Assembly: GCA_023396615.1 (NCBI GenBank)
Contig: JAEWVM010000187.1
Location: 1-15,487 of the forward strand
DNA length: 15,487 nucleotides
From: Spirochaetota bacterium
GTDB lineage: Bacteria > Spirochaetota > UBA4802 > JAFGJZ01
Direction: 5' to 3'
How positions within the stretch are numbered: position 1 is the first letter of the stretch; the number at the start of each line of letters is the position of its first letter. Under the pieces are notes generated by a model, which worked only from the letters and a program-made list of their open reading frames with translations, was not told where the DNA came from and did no database searches. The position numbers and the translations under genes were made by a program. This document shows, one piece after another, positions 7,070 to 15,400 of this stretch.

Positions 7070-7549
7070 TTATCTGTAATAGACAAAACGTGAAAGGAGT
7101 GAACCGGCGATGTTCAATAAAACAACAAAATAATTAAAATAGAAAATAATCGAATACTCATAATTATCCGCTTTGGTGATTGTTCCGCCTATATTCATAT
7201 AAATAAATGCAATTAGATACACAGCATTAAAAATTATTCTGCCTGCAAATGTAAATTTATTTCTGTAAAAAGAAGATATTATCATAAAAAGAGCTATTCC
7301 GACAAGATAAGCTGCATAAGGATTAGTGACACCCTTTTCAAAATCTGCAACTTTAAATGAGGCAGAATCCATCGATGCGGCAAAAAAAGACGGAATAAGA
7401 TTCAAAACAATAATTTTTTCTGATACAGGAATATATAAAAACCATTCCTTTGCCGCAAAAAAAAGATGCTTGGCAAGACCGAGAAAGAAAATGCATGCAT
7501 CAAGAACAAACCGAAATATTTCTCCCAAAAGATTCAAAAAATTATTCAT
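7070..7549 (-). CDS. Hypothetical four-helix membrane protein
   Basis: I do not recognise this 159-residue protein. It starts with an amphipathic, aromatic-rich stretch (about residues 1-35), followed by probable transmembrane segments at about 45-60, 78-92, 102-121 and 130-150, with loops rich in Tyr, Asn and Lys. It ends with SRFVYYR. It is predicted to be an inner-membrane protein of unknown role. The start is the ATG at 7549, because GGAG lies seven bases upstream; the in-frame ATG at 7582 has no ribosome binding site. It is transcribed away from the 46-codon plus-strand gene, sharing a 131-bp intergenic region, and is bounded downstream by a GC hairpin, so it is probably monocistronic. 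No conserved motif suggesting enzymatic activity is visible. Confidence 0.75.
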   Translation of the reverse strand: MNNFLNLLGEIFRFVLDACIFFLGLAKHLFFAAKEWFLYIPVSEKIIVLNLIPSFFAASMDSASFKVADFEKGVTNPYAAYLVGIALFMIISSFYRNKFTFAGRIIFNAVYLIAFIYMNIGGTITKADNYEYSIIFYFNYFVVLLNIAGSLLSRFVYYR

Positions 7550-7556
7550 GTAATAA

Positions 7557-7560
7557 CTCC
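7557..7560 (-). promoter_or_regulatory. Ribosome binding site choosing the membrane-protein start
   Basis: GGAG is seven bases before the ATG at 7549. The longer in-frame alternative at 7582 is preceded by an A-rich stretch with no such site. Confidence 0.6.
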
Positions 7561-7624
7561 GAGTTTTACTCAAATAAATCATGCTTGTTTTTTGTGCAAT
7601 AATTTTATTTTTAAAAGTTTTTTA

Positions 7625-7653
7625 TTGACGGGTATGCAACTCGAAAAATAAAT
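7625..7653 (+). promoter_or_regulatory. Candidate promoter of the 46-codon gene
   Basis: TTGACG (7625-7630, five of six -35 matches) is followed after 17 bases by ATAAAT (7648-7653), a poor -10 box in an A/T run. Initiation near 7660 would leave a leader of about 20 bases containing the GGAGGG site. The weak -10 keeps confidence low. Confidence 0.4.
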
Positions 7654-7668
7654 GGTTAAGTATATACC

Positions 7669-7674
7669 GGAGGG
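7669..7674 (+). promoter_or_regulatory. Strong ribosome binding site of the 46-codon gene
   Basis: GGAGGG ends six bases before the ATG at 7681. It is among the best sites in the window and is the main argument that the short reading frame is translated. Confidence 0.75.
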
Positions 7675-7680
7675 ATTTCT

Positions 7681-7821
7681 ATGTCCACTTTCAAACTTGA
7701 CGGCGCAAAATTCTCTTCTATTGACGATCTAAAAAACAGCCTTTGGCCGCTTTACGAAGATAAAATGTCAAAAGAAGAATTCGATAAATATGTTGATTCG
7801 AATGTGATAAAAGGAGAATAA
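7681..7821 (+). CDS. Small 46-residue protein of unknown function
   Basis: A complete short gene, the only convincing one on the plus strand. The protein begins MSTFKLDGAKFSSIDDLK and ends NVIKGE. It is soluble, without a signal peptide or membrane segment, and mixes acidic and basic residues with a Trp-Pro near the middle (residues 22-23) and a probable amphipathic helix at about 28-40. I do not recognise a family. Evidence that it is real: a GGAGGG site at ideal spacing, a candidate promoter, an upstream intergenic region with no competing gene, and a stop codon placed exactly against that of the convergent OmpA-like gene inside a palindromic terminator. It is divergent from the membrane-protein gene. 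Its role might be regulatory or structural, but nothing in the sequence decides this. Confidence 0.75.
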   Translation: MSTFKLDGAKFSSIDDLKNSLWPLYEDKMSKEEFDKYVDSNVIKGE

Positions 7822-7833
7822 TTATTCTCTTTT
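7810..7833. terminator. Palindromic bidirectional terminator containing both stop codons
   Basis: The 16 bases at 7814-7829 form a perfect palindrome centred between 7821 and 7822, where the plus-strand TAA and the minus-strand TAA (read as TTA) meet. With flanking AAA/TTT and one G-T wobble the stem extends to about ten pairs around an AATT loop. Runs of T follow on both strands (TTTTCTTTT on plus, CCTTTT on minus). This fits a terminator shared by two convergent genes. Confidence 0.7.
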
Positions 7834-10380
7834 CTTTTCAAGAAGGAATTCAACTCTTCTGTTTTTCCTTCTTGCCTCTTCATCTTTATTCGGCAGATAA
7901 GGCATCGTTTCGCCCATACCTCTAAAAGACAATCTTTCCTGCGAAACGCCTTCAGATATTAGATAATCATAAACAACTTTTGCACGCATTTCAGAAAGTT
8001 TGAGATTAAAATTATCTTCACCGACATCATCCGTATGTCCTTCTATGACGACAGAATACAATGAATACTTTTTAAGAATATCCGAAACCCTACTGAGTAT
8101 CTGCCATCCTTTTTGATTCAGCTTGTCTGAACCGAAAGCGAATTCAATACTGCTGATTTTAATTTTAAGTCCCCTCTCTGTTACAATGACAAGAATATCT
8201 ACAGGAATTTTGACGGGTTTATGCGACACGATATTTCCGGCTTTATCCATTGCTGTAAAAACGGCCGAATAATCATCAGCACTTTCAACCAGTTCACCGG
8301 AAGTGCCTCTGCCGTCCCATATTATTTCGGACGGTACATTCTCCTTGCCTGAAAATTTCTTAAACAAAATACCAGTCGGATTATATATTGCTACTGACCA
8401 TTCCGCAACCCCTGAAAATTCATCAGCAGAAAGCAATATTTTTAATACATCATTATCACCGTCTCCATCAGGAGAAAAAGGAACAGGTTCACATTTAGCT
8501 GAAATTTTGGGAGCACTTGAATCTATAATGATTTCTTTTTTGAATGAAACAGGCGTATTTCCGCTGTCGAATTCAGCACTGAAGATATAGTAATATTTGC
8601 CGTCAGAAATTTTTTTGCCGAGACTATCAAGACCATCCCATTCAACACCGCCTGGAAGTGAATTCGCTCCTTCAAATGTCCGGATAATTTTGTCTCCGTC
8701 AGAAATGACGCTTATTTTCCATTTTTTTAAACCTGCGGTTTTTGAAAGAAAAGTGCTGAAAAGAACAGGAACACCGCTGTTATAAGAAAAATATCTGATT
8801 GATGAAGTTATATCAGCGGTTTCATAACCTCTGGTTAAAGTGATTTCTTTTATTTCCTTAACAGATGAATTGCCCGAAAGATCAGAAGCTCGTAGTTTAT
8901 ATGAATATAATCCTTCCGGTACGTCTTCACCGCTCTGATTTTTCCCGTCCCATTTTAGAACTGCCGGAACGGATGATGTGCTCCATGAAAAAGATCGGAT
9001 TTCAACACCTAAAGAATCAAATATGGATCCTTTCCAGACATCGGCATTGTCTCCGGTAACTTTCTGTACAATAGCAACATTATCTTTTTTTCCGTCACCG
9101 TTCGGTGAAAAAAGATATGTGTCCGAAGTTATTTCCATAGACGGCGGCTGATTATCAATTACAATGTAACCGGTCTTTTTTTCTGAATAATTATCGAATT
9201 CATCCCAGCAAATAAAAGAGTACGAATAAGCACCGTCTTTAAGTTTTGCTCCGCTTAGATCGGATCCATCCCATAGTATATTCTGAGGTATTTTAAGAAC
9301 AGCTTTAGAACCGAAAATACGTTTAAACAATATCCCGAAAGTAAATTTTTCATCAAAACTTCTGTCGTCAGATCTATATTCCTTTATCGGTTTGCCGTCA
9401 TCCGAATTAATCTGAAAAATCCATCCCTTAATTTCACTTCTGTCAGAAACTGATATTGAAATAACTGAATAATCATTCTGTCCGTCATAATTCGGAGATA
9501 TAAAAGCAGGAACAGCTTTCATTTCAACCATTGGCGGATTAACGTCTACGCTTGCAATATTAAGAGATAAAGAAATATAGTGACTCTTCTGATCAGTTTT
9601 AGAAAAAGCATAATCGCCTTTAACAATTCCAGCATCTATTCCGGCTCCGGTACTCCATCCTGAATACTTAAACTTATCTTCAAAAAGTAATCCTGCCCTT
9701 ATTGAAAAATAATTTTTGAAAGTATATTCTAATCCGCTTGAAAGAGGCAATGTTTTATCTGTTTTGAAATATTCTGCTTTCTGGTATAAAGAAAATTTTG
9801 AAACGGAATCTTTATAAAAAGAGAAAGCAAATACGCCGTTATAGCTTGCTAAATCATATTCTTTCTTATCATCACCTGAAACATAACCTGTGCGAAGGGA
9901 AGCTGAAAACTGCGGTTCAATAAATCCGAAATTACTTGAAGTACGGAAATAAACAGCCGGAAAATATGAAAATCCGAAAGATCCGCCGGCAAAATAATTC
10001 TTTGAAGGCTCCGACACTTTCATGTAGTCGAAAGAAATACCGAGACTGAAAAAAGGATAGATTTCCCTGCTCAATGCCGTGGAAAATAACATGCTTTTCT
10101 TATCATCTCCCGACAAGTATCTGAAGGAATTTCCCCAGACGCCCCAGGCAAAGGGAATTGAGAGAGTAACAAAAGGCGATGAATAATTTTCTGAATAAAG
10201 ATATTCTGCATCTATCGAATATTTTTTATTCATTCCTGCGAGTGACGGGTTTTGAAGGATGTCCTTATATTCAGAAGAATATACGCCTCCTCTTCCGGCG
10301 GATTCTGCAGAAGTGAATGGAAACGCCGCGGCATATACCGGAATAAAGGCGATCGCGGTTAAAATAAAAAGTTTCTTCAT
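7822..10380 (-). CDS. Envelope protein: predicted beta-barrel, FlgD-like Ig repeats, OmpA C-terminal domain
   Basis: An 852-residue exported protein. The signal peptide is about residues 1-19. Residues 20-275 are rich in aromatic alternating strands and contain SAGRGGVYSSEYKDILQNPS, reminiscent of PorV/FadL-like (UPF0164-type) outer-membrane barrels. Next come four FlgD-like Ig units: calcium-type loops at about 293-304 (SPNYDGQND), 424-434 (SPNGDGKKD) and 635-645 (SPDGDGDND), with WDG...GLYSY-type halves near 370, 477, 581 and 688. The third unit lacks the SPNGDG half. The OmpA domain at about 744-849 has GHTDDVG and LSEMR, so the peptidoglycan-binding Asp (784) and Arg (799) are 15 residues apart as in OmpA, and ends with NRRVEF. 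The start is the ATG at 10380, with GGAGG seven bases upstream; a TTG one codon earlier is less well placed. It probably links the outer membrane to the cell wall. Confidence 0.88.
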   Translation of the reverse strand: MKKLFILTAIAFIPVYAAAFPFTSAESAGRGGVYSSEYKDILQNPSLAGMNKKYSIDAEYLYSENYSSPFVTLSIPFAWGVWGNSFRYLSGDDKKSMLFSTALSREIYPFFSLGISFDYMKVSEPSKNYFAGGSFGFSYFPAVYFRTSSNFGFIEPQFSASLRTGYVSGDDKKEYDLASYNGVFAFSFYKDSVSKFSLYQKAEYFKTDKTLPLSSGLEYTFKNYFSIRAGLLFEDKFKYSGWSTGAGIDAGIVKGDYAFSKTDQKSHYISLSLNIASVDVNPPMVEMKAVPAFISPNYDGQNDYSVISISVSDRSEIKGWIFQINSDDGKPIKEYRSDDRSFDEKFTFGILFKRIFGSKAVLKIPQNILWDGSDLSGAKLKDGAYSYSFICWDEFDNYSEKKTGYIVIDNQPPSMEITSDTYLFSPNGDGKKDNVAIVQKVTGDNADVWKGSIFDSLGVEIRSFSWSTSSVPAVLKWDGKNQSGEDVPEGLYSYKLRASDLSGNSSVKEIKEITLTRGYETADITSSIRYFSYNSGVPVLFSTFLSKTAGLKKWKISVISDGDKIIRTFEGANSLPGGVEWDGLDSLGKKISDGKYYYIFSAEFDSGNTPVSFKKEIIIDSSAPKISAKCEPVPFSPDGDGDNDVLKILLSADEFSGVAEWSVAIYNPTGILFKKFSGKENVPSEIIWDGRGTSGELVESADDYSAVFTAMDKAGNIVSHKPVKIPVDILVIVTERGLKIKISSIEFAFGSDKLNQKGWQILSRVSDILKKYSLYSVVIEGHTDDVGEDNFNLKLSEMRAKVVYDYLISEGVSQERLSFRGMGETMPYLPNKDEEARRKNRRVEFLLEKKRE

Positions 10381-11309
10381 CAATTTTCCTCCGAAAGAAG
10401 TTCACCGGCTTTTGCAATGTCATCATTTATCTGAGTTATCAGAGCGTCAACTGACGAAAATTTAATTTCTCCGCGTATTCGTGAAACAAAATGAACGGAA
10501 ATAACTTCATCATAAATATCTTTTGAAAATTTTAAAATGTGCAGTTCAATTGTTCTGCTTTGATTTCCGAAAGTCGGATTGCTTCCAATATTTAAAACAC
10601 CTTTATGAGTTTTGCCGTTATAACGTGCATAAACAGCGTAAACTCCATCAATTGGAATTATCTTGGAATCATCTATGGAAAGATTTGCAGTCGGAAAACC
10701 GATTTGACGTCCGCGTCCGAAACCTTTTATAATTTTTCCTGACATCGAATAGTTTCTTCCGAGAAACTTAGAAGCTGACTCCATTTCTCCGTCTGTTATA
10801 AATGATCTTATTTTTGAAGAAGAAACGGGGTGACCTTCGATCGAAAAAGGCTGAACTTCAATGACATCAAGTTTACCATAAGTAATATTTTTAATATGAT
10901 CGATATTTCCTTCACGGTTTTTGCCAAGGGCATGATCATATCCGGCGATTATTGCTACCGCGTTAAATGAAGGGATAAGAATATTATTGATAAAATATCC
11001 GGGTGACATCTGGGATGTTTCTCTTGAAAAATCCATGATGAGAATATTATCTATTCCGCATGAAAGAATAGTTTGTATTTTCTCATCTTCAAGAGTCAGC
11101 ATCTTAATACTCTCTGAAGGATAAAGCGAAGAACGCGGGTGACGTTTGAATGTGATAATCAGAGTATCTGCGCCGCGTTTTTCAGATTCTTCTTTCATTT
11201 TTTGAAAAATACCGGTATGCCCGAGATGTACGCCGTCAAAATTTCCGACGGCGCAAACAGTGCGTTCAAATTTTCCCCTGGCTTCATCTATTGAATAAAA
11301 AACATTCAT
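10380..11309 (-). CDS. ribF: Bifunctional riboflavin kinase / FAD synthetase
   Basis: RibF converts riboflavin to FMN and then FAD in the cytoplasm. At 309 residues it has the normal length. The N-terminal FMN adenylyltransferase domain shows GNFDGVHLGH (22-31), FKRHP (54-58, where most relatives have F-[DE]-P-H-P), GYDHALGKNREG (123-134, a variant of the usual GxDFRFG) and SSSKIR (163-168). The C-terminal riboflavin kinase domain shows GRGRQIGFPTANL (198-210), GVYAV, NPTF (244-247) and the Glu of ELHIL (255). The start ATG overlaps the phosphoesterase stop by one base (TAATG), and there is no clear Shine-Dalgarno sequence, so translation is probably coupled. The stop overlaps the start of the OmpA-like gene. 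Both domains look functional; the variant motifs are within what I would accept for the family. Confidence 0.95.
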   Translation of the reverse strand: MNVFYSIDEARGKFERTVCAVGNFDGVHLGHTGIFQKMKEESEKRGADTLIITFKRHPRSSLYPSESIKMLTLEDEKIQTILSCGIDNILIMDFSRETSQMSPGYFINNILIPSFNAVAIIAGYDHALGKNREGNIDHIKNITYGKLDVIEVQPFSIEGHPVSSSKIRSFITDGEMESASKFLGRNYSMSGKIIKGFGRGRQIGFPTANLSIDDSKIIPIDGVYAVYARYNGKTHKGVLNIGSNPTFGNQSRTIELHILKFSKDIYDEVISVHFVSRIRGEIKFSSVDALITQINDDIAKAGELLSEEN

Positions 11310-12436
11310 TACTTTTTTGGGATAATCCTTATTAAAACTATTTCAGGTCTGCGGAATAACCTTACAGGAGGACCCCATGTGCCGAATCCGGATGAAACAT
11401 AGTATGAAGCTTTTCCGCGTTTCATAAATCCGGTACTCAATTCATAGATCGCACTTGTAATAAAATTAAAAGGAAACATCTGACCGTGATGAGTGTGTCC
11501 TGAAAGCTGAAGATCAATTGAGTGTTTTTCGGCATCAATAAGATTTTTAGGCTGATGATCAATTAGCAAAATATATTTGTCTAAATGCATCGGTTCAATG
11601 ATTTCGGAAATACTTTTGCGCTTAACACCAGCATAAGAATTTTTCATCAGGTCATCTCTTCCCGCGATTATTATACCTTCAGGAAGCTCAACCATTGAAT
11701 CCTCGAGAAGGTTTATTCCATTGGCAATAAGATATTCGCGTGCCTCATCGACTCCGCCGATATACTCATGATTACCAAGAACAGCAAACGTTCCGTAACG
11801 TGATTTTATTTCAGACAGTTTTCTATTTAGTCTTTTCCTTCTGACCGGTTCAATATCCTCGTCAATTGTATCTCCGCCGAGAATTACAGCATCCGGAGAA
11901 AATTCATTAAATTTATCAACAAGGAACGACAGTTTTCTTTTTCCGACAATATGCCCTAGATGCAGATCTGAAGCGAAAGCTATTTTAAATTCATCAGCAG
12001 AAATATTCTTTTCAGTATAAATAACCAGTTCTCTGACAGCAAAATTAAAAGAGTTAATGAAACCTGCTGCACATACCGCAGTTGAGAATATAACTACTGC
12101 AAGCGCCTTGATTTTTATCGGGCACAGAACACCCCGACCTGATAATTTAAAAATAAGATTGAGCGAATCTATTGCGATTGCGCCTATAAACGCATACAAA
12201 ACAAATGCAAAGAAAACAGAACCCGCAGTAATCGGTACAACTGACGCAGTATATGAATATTTTTCAAGAAATCTTCCAAGCACAAATGATAGTGAAAGAA
12301 AGATATAAACAGCGAGAAAGATTTTGCGTGAAGCATCACTGCAGAAAAAATGCTTCAGCGAATTATAAAGATAGATATTTACGCCGATCCATACCAAAAG
12401 CGCAAATGAAAAGAATATAAGAAAACCTTCTCTCAT
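11309..12436 (-). CDS. Membrane-anchored metallophosphoesterase (YaeI/YkuE-like)
   Basis: A calcineurin-like phosphoesterase of 375 residues. About 130 N-terminal residues form four probable transmembrane helices (about 5-25, 38-55, 68-92, 108-128), followed by the catalytic domain. Metal-binding motifs are complete and in order: SDLHLGH (156-162), GGDTID (187-192), GNHEY (221-225), DHQP (293-296) and GHTHHGQ (313-319). Relatives YaeI and YkuE act on membrane-associated phospho-substrates, possibly phospholipids; the substrate here is unknown. The ATG at 12436 overlaps the DUF4340 stop as ATGA, with GGAAG seven bases upstream. The side of the membrane carrying the active site is not fixed by sequence. 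It is most likely a membrane-lipid or envelope enzyme, and the class assignment is firm. Confidence 0.9.
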   Translation of the reverse strand: MREGFLIFFSFALLVWIGVNIYLYNSLKHFFCSDASRKIFLAVYIFLSLSFVLGRFLEKYSYTASVVPITAGSVFFAFVLYAFIGAIAIDSLNLIFKLSGRGVLCPIKIKALAVVIFSTAVCAAGFINSFNFAVRELVIYTEKNISADEFKIAFASDLHLGHIVGKRKLSFLVDKFNEFSPDAVILGGDTIDEDIEPVRRKRLNRKLSEIKSRYGTFAVLGNHEYIGGVDEAREYLIANGINLLEDSMVELPEGIIIAGRDDLMKNSYAGVKRKSISEIIEPMHLDKYILLIDHQPKNLIDAEKHSIDLQLSGHTHHGQMFPFNFITSAIYELSTGFMKRGKASYYVSSGFGTWGPPVRLFRRPEIVLIRIIPKK

Positions 12437-13290
12437 TTTAATACTTCCAAATTCATTATTCTTTCCGCTCGGTGCGGTGAAATATAGAAAGCGTATTCTG
12501 ATTCAGTTGAAACTACCGGATAAAGATTATTATTCTCTTTAGGAAATATTTCAAAGCCTATTTCCTTTCCGCTTTTAAGCATAATTTTAACTGATGCGGC
12601 AGATTTGCCGGTCGGCTTATTCTCTATAAACTTATCAGCCCTGAAATCCTGAATATCATTCACGATAATTTCAACATTATCAGGCGAAATATTTCTGCCT
12701 TGTAATGAATATATTATCTTTCCGTCTTTTTCTTCAGGTAAAAGAATTTCCGTCTTTGATTTTGTAACTGTTATCTTAGCTACTTCAGAAGGTTTTACTT
12801 TATAAATCTGTTTATCGCGTGCGGAATCTTCAGAAATTAACAAATCATTCGTTTTAATATTTTCTGCAAGATAAACTTTCCCGTTTTCTTTTTTCATTAT
12901 GAAATAACTGCCGGATGAGTTTTTTCCGATATAAAATGAAACCTGCTTCTTCGAGTCGCCTGCAGTTACATAAAAACGTTTATCCTCAGATAATCCGAAT
13001 CTATCGTAACCTGATGAAGCAATCGCTTTTGCCGATTTGAGTTTTCTTAAGTTTTCTATTAATTTGCCGAGATATATTTCATCAGCTTTGTACTTGCCGT
13101 TAAGAATCCATGCTCCGTTTGTCTGAGCAAATTTGATTGAAATTCCGCTCTTTGATTCTATTGAAAGATGTTCAATCATCATATTTTGATCTATCATTAA
13201 AACTGATTTTTCAGAAGTTAAATATTTAATGCCGATAAAAACGGCAGGCAATAATATAAGAAACAAAACTGATATTTTTATTTTATTCAT
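12433..13290 (-). CDS. DUF4340 protein, partner of a GldG-type ABC system
   Basis: A 285-residue protein with one N-terminal membrane anchor (about 6-23), the rest probably periplasmic and beta-rich. The pattern of a Trp in the first third (W61), a following ADEI-YLGKLIENLRKLKSA helix, and repeated short strand pairs fits DUF4340, a family regularly encoded next to GldG-like ABC auxiliary proteins. The role in that complex is not established. The start is the ATG at 13290, preceded by GGAGGTGAT five bases away, the most complete ribosome binding site in the window. That site lies in the last codons of the gldG-like gene, and the two genes share an ATGA overlap. The family call rests on pattern and neighbours rather than on a diagnostic catalytic motif, since the family has none. 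Confidence 0.8.
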   Translation of the reverse strand: MNKIKISVLFLILLPAVFIGIKYLTSEKSVLMIDQNMMIEHLSIESKSGISIKFAQTNGAWILNGKYKADEIYLGKLIENLRKLKSAKAIASSGYDRFGLSEDKRFYVTAGDSKKQVSFYIGKNSSGSYFIMKKENGKVYLAENIKTNDLLISEDSARDKQIYKVKPSEVAKITVTKSKTEILLPEEKDGKIIYSLQGRNISPDNVEIIVNDIQDFRADKFIENKPTGKSAASVKIMLKSGKEIGFEIFPKENNNLYPVVSTESEYAFYISPHRAERIMNLEVLK

Positions 13291-15398
13291 TTTTTATCAC
13301 CTCCGGAATATTTTGCAGAAATAAAAGCAGCGCGTTTTTTTCTTAAGAAAAATGCGGCAAATCCGATTGAAGCAATCAAAAGCGGAATGCCGGCAATGTT
13401 GAAAACCTTTGCAGTAGTCCGGAAAATTTCACTTTTCATATTGACAGGATTATAAACCATTCCCTTGCTTCTCATTGAAGCGAAAGTTTCATTTCCGTTC
13501 ATATAATCCGTCAAATTATGAATGAACACTGCATTATTATACAGAAACAACGCTTCCGGATTCATAAGCGCCCCCGCGGAATTCATATTGGCATCTACCA
13601 GATTTCTTGTAGTAATTTCCGAGCTTGATATTAATGTGATTTTAGCCGGAGAAACAGCTTTAGCAATAACTCCGCTTGTAAAATCAATTTTATTCTCATT
13701 TATTTTCTCAGATTTGAATCCGTCTTTAAAATGACTTTCGAATTTTCCTTCTGCAATAGCCGCAATATTATACGCTTTGAGTTCATTTGGAGGCGGAGAC
13801 TGCATTCTCATCGGAGATAATTCAATATTATCTTTCATCGTCCACGATGAATCAGATGATTTGAGAATATAATCATAAATGATTCCGTTCTTCTTCATCA
13901 ATTCATTATTTATTTCAATCGAAGAAACCTTAGCAACAGCCATACGTTTAAGATCTTTTGTGACAGAACTGTTTCTGCTCATCGAAGCGCGCTCAATAAA
14001 CGGAACAAAATTAAGCGGAACCTCCGGCATATCGCGTCCCCTGGCAATATAACAGTTCTTATCAAGAACATAGTCCTTATTAATTTTAAATCCGTATGTT
14101 GAAAGCAATCCGTCTAATCCCGAATCAATCGGAATAAACATTCCGTTTCCGGCATCATTAAATGAATCGATGAAAAATATCACCGCTCCGCCCTTCATTA
14201 AAAATTGGTCAAGACGGAAAAGTTCATCTTTTGTAAACGGCAATTTCGGAGAATTGATCACAAGTGTTTTAACTGAAGAATCAATTTCGCTGTTTAAGTT
14301 AATATCGGTAAAATTATAAAGATCGGAATTTATCGCCTTAAACGGAAGTTCGCCGTTTTGATCGGAAAGCGGAATTTCTCCATGACCTGAAACATAACCT
14401 ATCAGCGGATTCTTTGAAAGAAGCGAATCAATTGCTGAGCGGATATCTTTTTCAACATTATTAAGTGCTACGGATAAACCAAATACAGATTTAGAAAACG
14501 GAATTTGAACTACGCGGAATTCATTTCCGAGAGTTACTAAAATACCGGTGACGCCCGTACCCGCTGAAATAAGTCTTCCATCCGGTGTTTTAATATTTTT
14601 CCAGCGGCTTCCCGGAATATTGTATTTCGTTATCAAATCTTCCGCAGTCTGACTGTCGGAAACTGGAGAATACAAATATTTTATTTTTCCGTGATTATCC
14701 TTATTGATTCTTTCAAACATTTCCGTAACTGCAGAATTAAGCTTTGAATAATCGCGGATTCCGAAATCAGACATGTTAACAGACTGATAAAGGGTAATTT
14801 TCATCTCGTCCTTGATGCCGGCAAATGCGTTTACCTTTGAACGGATTTTTGTTATAGAAGAAGTTATTTTATACTCAAGTCCTTCAATATATGATATTTC
14901 ATTTATTTTTTCATGGACATCACCGTGCAAAATTACGATTCCCATATAAGCAAGACTCTGCTTCGCCTGATCAGCACCGCGTTCCATAATCTGCATGGGA
15001 TTAATTCCATACGCTTCGGCCTCTTCTTTATCTTCCTTGGATTCCATTCTATGAATTTCGTATTCAAGCATTCCGTTTGATTCATCGGCATACTCGGCAA
15101 CAATATCCTCAACATAGCGGCCTACCATATTGTAAGGAGACGCGAGGTTTTTGCTGAAATATATTTTTATTATCATGGGATCTTCAAGAGTTGAAACAGC
15201 ATCAGCACTTGCTTTTGAAAGCGAATACGAGCTGTCTTTGGTAAGATCCAGTTTGAAATAAAATGAAGAATAAATTATGTTTAGAACGATAACAGCAATA
15301 ACTGCGAAAGTATAATTTCCCTTATTGCCGACAAAAAAAGCCTTTGCATTATTTAGAAAAGATTTTATTGAAAGTAATAAATCTGTTTTACAAATCAT
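13287..15398 (-). CDS. GldG-like ABC transporter auxiliary protein
   Basis: A 703-residue protein with an N-terminal transmembrane helix (about 29-46), a large extracytoplasmic portion and a C-terminal helix (about 667-685) followed by a basic tail. Family signs are FKLDLTKDSSYSLSKAS just after the first helix, YVSGHGEIPLSD near 335-346, and GGAVIFFIDSF near 403-413, all typical of GldG/ABC_transp_aux proteins that accompany ABC-2 permeases. In Bacteroidota GldG belongs to the GldAFG gliding transporter; outside that phylum it is of unknown substrate, and gliding should not be assumed. Two in-frame ATGs lie at 15404 and 15398. I prefer 15398, because AGGAG ends six bases before it but abuts the first ATG. 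Its stop overlaps the DUF4340 start. The plus-strand and nested frames over it are shadows. Confidence 0.88.
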   Translation of the reverse strand: MICKTDLLLSIKSFLNNAKAFFVGNKGNYTFAVIAVIVLNIIYSSFYFKLDLTKDSSYSLSKASADAVSTLEDPMIIKIYFSKNLASPYNMVGRYVEDIVAEYADESNGMLEYEIHRMESKEDKEEAEAYGINPMQIMERGADQAKQSLAYMGIVILHGDVHEKINEISYIEGLEYKITSSITKIRSKVNAFAGIKDEMKITLYQSVNMSDFGIRDYSKLNSAVTEMFERINKDNHGKIKYLYSPVSDSQTAEDLITKYNIPGSRWKNIKTPDGRLISAGTGVTGILVTLGNEFRVVQIPFSKSVFGLSVALNNVEKDIRSAIDSLLSKNPLIGYVSGHGEIPLSDQNGELPFKAINSDLYNFTDINLNSEIDSSVKTLVINSPKLPFTKDELFRLDQFLMKGGAVIFFIDSFNDAGNGMFIPIDSGLDGLLSTYGFKINKDYVLDKNCYIARGRDMPEVPLNFVPFIERASMSRNSSVTKDLKRMAVAKVSSIEINNELMKKNGIIYDYILKSSDSSWTMKDNIELSPMRMQSPPPNELKAYNIAAIAEGKFESHFKDGFKSEKINENKIDFTSGVIAKAVSPAKITLISSSEITTRNLVDANMNSAGALMNPEALFLYNNAVFIHNLTDYMNGNETFASMRSKGMVYNPVNMKSEIFRTTAKVFNIAGIPLLIASIGFAAFFLRKKRAAFISAKYSGGDKK

Positions 15399-15400
15399 CT

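Noticed and set aside
7550..7582. N-terminal extension of the membrane protein to the ATG at 7582
   Set aside because: No ribosome binding site precedes it, while GGAG is well placed for the ATG at 7549.
7326..7651. Two plus-strand frames of 75 and 61 codons
   Set aside because: They lie antisense to the membrane-protein gene or cross its upstream region without ribosome binding sites or recognisable content.
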